Assembly: GCA_012295275.1 (NCBI GenBank)
Contig: CM022675.1
Span: 7,193,332-7,213,331 of the forward strand
Direction: 5' to 3'
Origin: Chrysomallon squamiferum
Lineage: Eukaryota; Mollusca; Gastropoda; Neomphalida; Peltospiridae
DNA: 20,000 nucleotides
This document shows, one piece after another, positions 9,241 through 15,707 of this stretch. The notes under the pieces are model-generated. The model ran no database searches. It was not told the origin of the DNA and worked only from the letters and a program-made list of their open reading frames with translations. A program made the translations under genes and the position numbers. Within the stretch, counting starts at the first letter, position 1; each line of letters starts with the position of its first letter.

Positions 9241-9760
9241 AAATAATAATAATAATAATAAATAAACCAAAAAAACCCCAAATATAACAAAACAAAACAA
9301 TAATAATAAATAAATAAATAAATAAATAAATTAAATAAATAGAATAGAATAGAATAAAAGAAAATAAAAGAAAAGAAAAGAAATAAAAATAAGAACCATG
9401 ACCCTACTATTTATTATTTTAAAGTATTTGCTAATTAAATAAATTAAAAATATTGTTAATATTCTCTCATTAGAATATGTAAATAAAAATAAAAGTGAAA
9501 GAAAGAAGGCAAAAGTAATGAATGAAAATAATAAATAAATAAATAAATCAATCAATCAATAAAAAGTCAATATAAAAATACACATTACAAGTCAGTAAAT
9601 TAAATGAATGAATGAATGAATGAATAAATAAATAAAAATAAATAATAATAATAATAATAATAAAAAAATAAATAAATAAATAAATAAAATTAAATCAATC
9701 AATCAATGAAATACCAAAAACCAAATAAAAATAATAAAAATAACAACAACAACAACAGCA
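9240..9760. repeat. AATA/AAAT tetranucleotide and (AAT)n tract
   Basis: The dominant units are AATA, AAAT, AAAG and (AAT)n, with patches of (AATC)n and (AATG)n. The strand sense is opposite to the TTTA tract at 7960-8405, so the two tracts are roughly complementary in inverted orientation across about 850 bases. Confidence 0.93.
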
Positions 9761-10019
9761 ATTTAAAAAATTAAACACATTATAAAAAAATCAACAAAAT
9801 GTAAAACAAACAAATAAAAAAACAAAAATTCCGTACAAAAAAACGGAAAAACGGAGAAAGCGTGTAATATATCAGTTATCTCATGGAGGGTTTGTGTAGC
9901 TGTTTGTGTTAACTGACAGTGCAGTCTGTTCTGCTGGAGATTAATTCTGCTGATGTAGCAGGAGTTTTTAAAACACAGAAATAACAACACAGTCTGGCAA
10001 TTCAATCCACTTGCTTACA
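9761..10019. other. A-rich then unique sequence, no supported gene
   Basis: A-rich DNA to about 9860 is followed by good-complexity sequence. The minus strand has an 80-codon open frame (9763-10005) whose first 45 codons have normal composition, but it lacks an ATG at its upstream end and shows no family signature. Confidence 0.5.
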
Positions 10020-10330
10020 AAACTTCTCTATATAAAGACTGTCTTCTTCTTTTTTTTTTTTGGATTCTAGAGGGAAACAAATTTGGGTTAAAAATTTCTC
10101 TATTATAAAGATTGTCTGATTTGGGGTTTCTGGGAAATTAAGTTCAGTTATGAATTTCTGTTTGTAGAGATTTTTGTCTGTTTTTTTTGGGTTTTTTGGA
10201 ACTTCTCTATGTGAAAATTGTCTGTTTTCTCTAGAAATCTGGAAATTAAATTCCAATCACATTTTTTTTTATTTCTTTATAAAAAAAAAAAATCATCTTT
10301 GTTGGATTGTGGGAAATCAATCCAGAATAA
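10020..10330. repeat. Degenerate tandem array, about 46-75 bp unit, five copies
   Basis: Five successive blocks begin with TTTCTCTAT-like sequence, continue with TAAAGATTGTCT, a T-rich run and TCTGGGAAAT, and end near an AATTCA or CAATCC string. Block starts lie near 10023, 10095, 10154, 10200 and 10270. Divergence is high, so boundaries are approximate. A minus-strand frame at 10002-10256 is a translation of these copies. Confidence 0.65.
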
Positions 10331-10650
10331 GGATTAGTGGTTTTAAAGATTTGGATTAGTGGAATAGGAAAGAGCACTTGTTCCTGAGAAATTAGTATTA
10401 GAAGACTTAAGAACAGGTGGGTGAAAATACTGGACTAGATAAAGAGGATCAAGGATTAGTGGATAAGGAGACAGGATTAGTGGAAGAGAACTAAAAATTA
10501 ACAAATAAAACAATCAAGGATTAGTGTGTATGACAAAGGACCAGTGGATGAGGACTAAGGATTAGTAAATAAGGATTGATGTACTGAGACTGAGAAACTG
10601 AAGATAAGTGGAAAATAATTCAGGATTACCAGATGACGATTAATGGATTA
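10331..10650. repeat. Degenerate GGATTAGTGG repeat array
   Basis: GGATTAGTGG or close variants occur at 10331, 10353, 10453, 10474, 10518 and 10559, with weaker relatives (GGACCAGTGG, GGACTAAGG, GGATTGATG) between 10537 and 10580 and GATTAATGG near 10640. Local spacings of about 21-22 and 10-11 bases suggest an eroded minisatellite. Confidence 0.65.
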
Positions 10651-10706
10651 CTATCATTCTGGATGACAACAACACCAACATAAAAATGGAGAATTTCCAC
10701 AGAACT

Positions 10707-10720
10707 ATTTCCATAGCAAC
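10707..10720 (+). promoter_or_regulatory. X-box (RFX-type) consensus match
   Basis: ATTTCCATAGCAAC fits all constrained positions of the metazoan RFX/DAF-19 X-box RYYNYYATRRNRAC. Such sites are known from ciliary gene promoters. No adjacent gene is visible, so this is a motif match only. Confidence 0.4.
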
Positions 10721-11040
10721 ATAACTGCATAACTCATAGTTTATTCGATTTTAAAAATCATTTCAGCATAACTGGATAATTTCTTAACCACTTGTTGATT
10801 ATTGGGTGAAACAAAGCAACAGCTATACTAGAAAAGAAACAGGTTTGTTTGATTTTATTTATTTATTTTTTTATATATAAATTTAACAGCAGTCTGGTAT
10901 TTGGACTTTTGCAGCTAAATTTTGAGCACACAAGTAATTAATGTTTATGTGTCTACTGATATAAACGTGAACTAAACTTGAAGATGCAGTAAAACAGAAA
11001 TTTAAATTGTGGTGCTGAAAAACGCTCAATTTAACACTGT
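10721..11040. other. Unique AT-rich sequence
   Basis: Good-complexity sequence with no clear gene. A minus-strand frame (10883-11125, 80 codons) is of normal composition but opens without ATG. Its first internal ATG leaves about 70 codons, with no recognised family. Confidence 0.45.
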
Positions 11041-11048
11041 AGTCTCTG

Positions 11049-11100
11049 TGACGTGTTTGTGTGTTTCCATAGCAACGGGCAGTCAATGAGGTCATGACCA
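11049..11100 (+). promoter_or_regulatory. Compact motif cluster: CRE-like, X-box, palindromic AGGTCA
   Basis: TGACGTG (11049-11055) is a CRE-like half palindrome. GTTTCCATAGCAAC (11063-11076) matches the X-box consensus at every constrained position. AGGTCATGACCA (11089-11100) is a near-perfect head-to-head AGGTCA pair with zero spacing, known as a nuclear-receptor element type. All three fall within 52 bases. Only the motifs are seen. Regulatory activity is inferred. Confidence 0.4.
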
Positions 11101-11163
11101 AAACAAAAAATTTCGTCTGGGACAAATGATCAGGAATATGTCTGCGTAAAAAAGTGTTTCACC

Positions 11164-11615
11164 TAATACAGTCTTGTATACAATCTTATCTTGTTTAATA
11201 CCACGTTGTATACAATATCCAAGCTCCGGATCACATTCTGTATACAATATTTTGTTATCCAATACAGTCCATGTACAATATAATGTTGTCTAATGGGTTT
11301 TTATACAATATCAAGTTGTGCTTCACACTGTGAACAACAGCATTTTGTCTAAGTCTTGTAGACAATATCGTCTTGTCTAATAGGGATTTCTATACAATAT
11401 CAAGATATTGACCCATTCCTGTATACAATATTGCCCTGAATAATACAAGTTTATATTCAATATTAAACAATCGATTCATTCTTAAATACAATATTGTGCT
11501 GTGTAATGTAAGTTTGTACACAATATCAAATACTGTATACAATATTATTATCATGTCTAGTATGGATTTGTATACAATACTACATTGTGGATCCAGTTCT
11601 GTATACAACATTTAT
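11164..11615. repeat. Tandem array of TTGTATACAATAT-type units, about 32 bp apart
   Basis: About 14 copies of (T)GTATACAATAT or close variants recur near 11174, 11206, 11239, 11270, 11301, 11355, 11389, 11421, 11451, 11482, 11513, 11533, 11568 and 11601. Most spacings are about 31-35 bases. The core TTGTATACAA is a perfect 10-bp palindrome in the first copies. A 73-codon minus-strand frame (11390-11611) repeats the peptide ILYT and is a product of the array. Confidence 0.8.
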
Positions 11616-11619
11616 AGAC

Positions 11620-12285
11620 AGTGTGAAGATATTCAGTACATGTAAGTATATTATGATCTATTTTTTGTTTTAACATTTACCTAAGTCTTAATGTAGGTCA
11701 TTTTTTCATTTTTCTTCTGTCAAACTTATCATTTCTACATCATTTTCACTTTAATGCTATAAATAAAAAAAATAAAAAAAAAAAAAAATAAAAATTATAA
11801 ATATTATTATACTTATACTTATATTCTTTTAATTTTTAAAAAGAATTTCCCCATTGGCCATATTTATATAACATTGTCGAAAGAGCATAATTATGATTAT
11901 AACTTCCTCTATTTATCCATATATTATGTTTACAAATTTATGTACACATATTTATGTATTTCTCTACTTTTTAAACTGCGATGAATAAATATATATAATT
12001 AGATATGTCTCTGTTTTCCCATTTTTGAAAAAAAAAAAAAAAAAAAAAAAAAAACATTTTACATCTTCTCTGTAATAATAATAATAATAATTATTATATA
12101 GCCGACTTCTTCTTTCTACATACATTACATTTTTACAAATACCTCTACACTTTTTACTCATCTTGTCAAATATTCAGCACTAAACTAAATGACCTCATTT
12201 TTACAATATCAATCCTGATACGTCATTTTTGCGAAAGTATGCAGTAATTGTTACATTAAAAAAATGCTTCCATTACTGTAATTAT
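11620..12285. other. AT-rich sequence with A runs and a short (ATA)n block
   Basis: This contains A-rich runs near 11766-11790, a 26-base A run at about 12029-12053 and (ATA)n near 12075-12100. The remainder is AT-rich DNA of moderate complexity. Weak similarity to the preceding array continues only briefly. No gene was seen. Confidence 0.55.
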
Positions 12286-12359
12286 CAACTCTGACGTCAG
12301 AACCCTACCCCCCTCCCTCCCCCTTCAGTCTTCACCCCCTCTCCCTGATAAGTATATAA
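12220..12359 (+). promoter_or_regulatory. CRE, C-rich tract and TATA cluster (candidate promoter)
   Basis: TACGTCA lies at 12220-12226. A full consensus CRE, TGACGTCA (12292-12299), sits inside the 12-bp palindrome TCTGACGTCAGA. A C-rich tract follows at once, and TATATAA is at 12353-12359, 54 bases after the CRE. The order CRE, C-rich, TATA is typical of core promoters and would place a start near 12385 on the plus strand. Only a 32-codon ATG frame (12382-12480) follows, so no gene is supported. Confidence 0.35.
12303..12323 (-). other. Potential G-quadruplex motif on the minus strand
   Basis: Four C runs of 3, 6, 3 and 5 bases are separated by 2, 1 and 1 bases. On the minus strand this gives four G runs with very short loops, which meets the usual G3+N1-7 quadruplex rule. 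It is an abrupt exception in otherwise AT-rich DNA. Confidence 0.75.
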
Positions 12360-12390
12360 TTACGTAGTACAGTCTTTTTTTATGTCCCCC

Positions 12391-12415
12391 CTCCATCCAT
12401 CCATCCATCTGTCTG
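12391..12415. repeat. Short (CATC)n microsatellite
   Basis: About four CATC units followed by TGTC units. A related CATCCATC string recurs near 12442-12451. Confidence 0.85.
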
Positions 12416-12745
12416 TTTATCTACAGAGACTTTTTGCCCCTATCCATCCATCTGTGATCACAAGATTTATACAAGCCTAGTAAAACTGTTTGTACTCAAA
12501 TCTCTCTCACTCACTGTAAGACACATGTAGTGTTAAAAAAAAAAAAACGTGTCAAGTATGCTGTGAATGGTGGTGTAATACTGTCATATATTATTACCCT
12601 TCTGTTTCATACGGAGAGATGTGTGTGTGTGTGTGTCGGGGAAATTGTTCTAACAGCTGTCTGATGAGAAGTGATGGGTTAATCACAGTGCTAAGTGAAA
12701 GTATTATGTTTGTCATAATTCGGTGTTGGACGCCATTTTTTTTTT
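12416..12745. other. Unique sequence with a short (GT)n run
   Basis: Good-complexity DNA with (GT)n at about 12618-12636 and a 13-base A run near 12535. No gene was recognised. Confidence 0.55.
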
Positions 12746-12749
12746 GTGT

Positions 12750-12768
12750 TTAAAGAGACGCAATCGTA

Positions 12769-12814
<46 letters not shown>

Positions 12815-13120
12815 AAATGTTTTATTGTATTTATTTTTTTTTTTTTTTAATGGAACTTGAATGTGTCTTGTTTATAAGGACTCAAGCCTGTTTTATTTGA
12901 AGGGATTATGTCATAATTTTATTAAAGGGACTCACATGTAATTTGTTTTTAAAGGGGTTCACATGTTATTTGTTTTTAAAGGGGTTCACACGTTATTTGT
13001 TTTTAAAGGGATTCACACTTTATTTGTTTTTAAAGGGATTCACACGTTATTTGTTTTTTTTAAAGGGACTCAGATGTGTCTTGATTAAAGAGACTAAAAC
13101 ATGTCTTGTTTGAAAAGGTT
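12750..13120. repeat. 27-bp minisatellite with degenerate flanks
   Basis: The landmark AAAGGGG or AAAGGGA occurs at 12924, 12951, 12978, 13005 and 13032, exactly 27 bases apart, and then at 13062. Each copy continues with TTCACACGTTATTTG and a T run. More diverged copies extend upstream to about 12750, interrupted by T homopolymers (12771-12804 and 12835-12848), and downstream to about 13120. The centre is homogeneous and the edges are decayed. Confidence 0.9.
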
Positions 13121-13147
13121 TTGTGTTAATCACTTGTCCATACAATT

Positions 13148-13640
13148 AGTAGTTTATATAACAAGTATTTCACTGGTTTATACAGTATAACTTTATATAA
13201 CATTGGTTTATATAACAAATATTTCACTGGTTCATACTATACTAGTTTATATAACACTGGTTCATATAACAAGTATTTCACTGGTTCATACCATACTAGT
13301 TTATATAACACTGGTTTATATAACAAGTATTTCACTGGTTCATACCATACTAGTTTATATAACACTGGTTTATATAACAAATATTTCACTGGTTCATACT
13401 ATACTAGTTTATATAACACTGGTTCATATAACAAGTATTTCACTGGTTCATACCATACTAGTTTATATAACACTGGTTTATATAACAAATATTTCACTGG
13501 TTCATACTATACTAGTTTATATAACACTGGTTCATATAACAAGTATTTCACTGGTTCATACCATACTAGTTTATATAACACTGGTTCATACCATACTAGT
13601 TTATATAACACTGGTTCGTATAATGTTACTTTATGTAACA
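13148..13640. repeat. 54-bp tandem array with alternating unit types
   Basis: TTTCAC landmarks fall at 13168, 13222, 13276, 13330, 13384, 13438, 13492 and 13546, all exactly 54 bases apart. Each unit holds two CACTGGTTCATA-like half units of about 30 and 24 bases. Two unit variants (ACTATACTAG and ACCATACTAG) mostly alternate, giving a 108-bp higher-order period. The last copies are shortened and diverge near 13600. Because 54 is a multiple of three, a 158-codon plus-strand frame (13203-13679) stays open as an 18-residue repeat. It is not a gene. Confidence 0.95.
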
Positions 13641-13860
13641 CACTGCTGGGTGTGTGGGCCACACCCATCCTGTTTGTGAGTGTCTGAGAGGAGGGTAAAG
13701 TGGTTATTTGATCTTCTTGTTGAGTCCCACTCAGGCACATCATTCAAGGGTGTTGGCAGTTGTCCCTCCTGTTGCCATGGATACGCTGCTTTGGTAACAA
13801 GCTGTTGAAGTATGTTCAATTACACTCAGCTTGTTGTTAAAAATTATAAAAATTCACTTG
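13641..13860. other. Higher-GC non-repetitive island after the 54-bp array
   Basis: This is the most GC-rich part of the window. GGGTGTG (13648-13654) and CACACCC (13660-13666) form a 7-bp inverted repeat. GTTGCCATGGATAC (13771-13784) matches the X-box consensus at all but one constrained position. Two minus-strand frames overlap here with normal amino-acid composition, but one opens without ATG and the other runs into the repeat array. Coding status cannot be decided. Confidence 0.45.
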
Positions 13861-13869
13861 CTACATATT

Positions 13870-14004
13870 ATTTAGGCTGGTCTAGAGAAATAAAAAGAAA
13901 AGGAATAAAGAAAGAAAGAAAAATTTTAAAAGAAATATTTTTGCTATGTTAAATCATTATATAAGGACTAGTAATTAAATCAAAATGTTTTATACTTTTT
14001 TTTC

Positions 14005-14043
<39 letters not shown>

Positions 14044-14476
14044 TATTTTTACGAAATTAAAATGCAATTTAACATTACACTTAAAAAAAAATATATATAT
14101 ATTTTTACTCAGTAGTATATTTCTAATGGAATTCAAAGAATAATAAAAATAAATAAATAAATAAAAAGAGGAATATTTAATCTATATTTAAACATTTTAT
14201 TAAATAAAAATAAAAATATTTTTGACAAAATTAAAATGCAATGCAACATTTAAAAAAAAAAAAGAAAAAAGTCCTAAAAGAAAAGAAAAAGATAAAAAAT
14301 ATTTCAAACATTTTAAAATAGAACAAACAAAACAATAAAGAGGAAGTATTTATCCTAAAATAAAACAGTACATATTTTTTAATTTTTTTAAAAAAAAAAA
14401 AAAAAAAAAAAAGAAAGAAAAAGATCATTATATTTTTTACAGAATTAGAACCCTGCATAACATTTAAACAAAAAAA

Positions 14477-14507
<31 letters not shown>

Positions 14508-14530
14508 GAGAATATTTTTACTGAATAACT
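13870..14530. repeat. A-rich DNA with three diverged copies of a long unit
   Basis: An ATTAAAATGCAAT-type block recurs at about 14046 (TTTTTACGAAATTAAAATGC), 14219 (TTTTTGACAAAATTAAAATGC) and 14433 (TTTTTTACAGAATTAG). Each is followed by AACATT and an A run. AAAGAGGAATATTTAATC (14164 region) and AAAGAGGAAGTATTTATC (14337 region) are further paired segments. I infer an old tandem duplication of roughly 170-215 bp distorted by growth of poly(A). Lys/Phe-rich frames here are artefacts. Confidence 0.65.
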
Positions 14531-14770
14531 AACGGAATGCACGTAAGACATTTGCCGATAAAAATTTCACCAGATCCTAAAGCAACAGAGTTCTAATCTA
14601 AACGTTTCCAGCTTATTTCGTTATCAGCATAAATTCCACAAGTTAATTTAGGAAAACATTTTTGAGTTCAAAAAGTTTGGATGTTGAAATAAACTTGAAT
14701 ACATTTTTTTTTTGGTTGGAGTTTTTTTTTTTTTTTTTTTGTTGTGTTCACTCCATAGAAAAATGTTAGA
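14531..14770. other. Unique sequence with T runs
   Basis: A good-complexity segment (14531-14700) followed by T homopolymers near 14704-14740. No gene was recognised. Confidence 0.5.
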
Positions 14771-14771
14771 A

Positions 14772-14818
14772 TTATTTAACGCGTTAAATAAATATCGTGT
14801 TACCATAGAAACGCGTTT
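14772..14818 (+). promoter_or_regulatory. 20-bp perfect palindrome beside an X-box
   Basis: TTATTTAACGCGTTAAATAA (14772-14791) is its own reverse complement over 20 bases with ACGCGT at the centre. GTTACCATAGAAAC (14799-14812) matches the RFX-type X-box consensus at every constrained position and overlaps a second ACGCGT inside AAACGCGTTT (14809-14818). ACGCGT is the MCB core in fungi, and a meaning here is unproven. Confidence 0.45.
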
Positions 14819-14869
14819 TTGTGTAATACACATTTATATACATAGTTTTACGTTTTTAATAATTTCTTC

Positions 14870-14969
14870 TTCTTTTTTTTTTTTTTTTTTTAATTTTTTT
14901 ATCAATTTATGTTTTGTGTCATGTAAACGTCAATGAAATTACCCTGCATGTTTTTTTTTTTTTTTTTTT
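14870..14969. repeat. T homopolymers
   Basis: Two T runs, near 14873-14891 and 14951-14969, flank a short unique AT-rich segment. Confidence 0.9.
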
Positions 14970-14990
14970 GCCTCTGATATATTTTAATAG

Positions 14991-15069
14991 ATAGCTGTTT
15001 TTGGCATTAATATTATGATAGATCTGAATTTAATTAATACATAGCTGTTTTTGGCATTAATATTATGAT
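14991..15069. repeat. 50-bp direct duplication
   Basis: A 29-base segment beginning ATAGCTGTTTTTGGCATTAA is identical at 14991-15019 and 15041-15069, exactly 50 bases apart. The following bases are also similar, with small gaps. Confidence 0.95.
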
Positions 15070-15084
15070 GATGTTAATTTAATG

Positions 15085-15111
15085 TCTCTCTCTCTGTGTG
15101 TGTGTGTGTGT
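15085..15111. repeat. (CT)n-(GT)n microsatellite
   Basis: Short CT then GT dinucleotide runs immediately after the 50-bp duplication. Confidence 0.9.
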
Positions 15112-15139
15112 TTAAAGTTTTCAATTTTTCAGTTTTTTA

Positions 15140-15450
15140 TTTATTAATATTTTTATCATATCATCATTATCATTATATTCATTATTACTGTTATTGTTAT
15201 TATAGTTATTACGATTATTATTATCATTATAGTTGTTAATGTTATTGTTATTTATCATCATCTTTATTATTTTACCATAATTATACTATTATTACAGCTA
15301 TTATTATTATTATTATTATTACTACTACTACTACTACTACAACTACTACTACTACTACTACTTCTACTACTACTACTTTAACTTTCATTTCTATTCTTCT
15401 CTTCTCTTTCTCTCACCTTCTTTTTCTTTCACTTCTTCCTTCTTTCTCTC
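15140..15450. repeat. ATT/ACT trinucleotide tract with pyrimidine-rich end
   Basis: Imperfect ATT and ATC units (about 15150-15300) lead into (ATT)n and then (ACT)n at about 15300-15372, and a TTCTTTC-rich pyrimidine tail follows to about 15450. Confidence 0.92.
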
Positions 15451-15484
15451 CTTAATTTCTAATTACCACGAACTAAAGATGTAG

Positions 15485-15525
15485 CTGTGTCAAAGGTCAA
15501 TTCTAAAGTTGACACAGAGGTCAAT
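15485..15525. promoter_or_regulatory. 9-bp inverted repeat with paired AGGTCAAT sites
   Basis: CTGTGTCAA (15485-15493) and TTGACACAG (15509-15517) are exact reverse complements around a 15-base loop. Each arm is immediately followed by AGGTCAAT (15494-15501 and 15518-15525), so two AGGTCA nuclear-receptor half sites lie 24 bases apart in direct orientation. Structure is seen; function is inferred. Confidence 0.4.
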
Positions 15526-15704
15526 AATTTATCTAGTCTATTTTCATGCATCCTTGTTTGTCTAAAATGTTACATAACAATTGTAACTACTGTTGACTCA
15601 TAAGACTTACTCAAACAGGGACAAGACAGTTGACTCAAAGTCGTGAGCCAATATTAACTTCAGTTTACCTGGAGACATCTCCTAACTGCTGGGCAGGTAG
15701 CAAG
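15526..15704. other. Unique non-repetitive sequence
   Basis: Good-complexity DNA between the inverted repeat and the box-A array, with two GTTGACTCA words (15592 and 15629 region). No open frame or RNA gene was recognised. Confidence 0.5.
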
Positions 15705-15707
15705 GTG

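Noticed and set aside
9763-10005. Minus-strand 80-codon frame
   Set aside because: No ATG at its start, half of it is A/T-run translation, and no family signature is visible.
10883-11125. Minus-strand 80-codon frame of normal composition
   Set aside because: Opens at TTG, shortens to about 70 codons from the first ATG, and has no recognised family. A chance frame is plausible.
12382-12480. 32-codon ATG frame downstream of the TATA-like site
   Set aside because: The ATG would lie at the predicted transcription start itself, and the frame is largely CATC-repeat translation.
13148-13640. CRISPR array
   Set aside because: The repeats are contiguous with no unique spacers and the sequence context is eukaryotic. 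It is a tandem minisatellite.
13203-13679. 158-residue repetitive protein (18-residue repeat)
   Set aside because: The 54-bp DNA repeat is 18 codons long, so an open frame follows automatically. The peptide is only Ile/Leu/Val/Tyr/Thr/His in fixed order.
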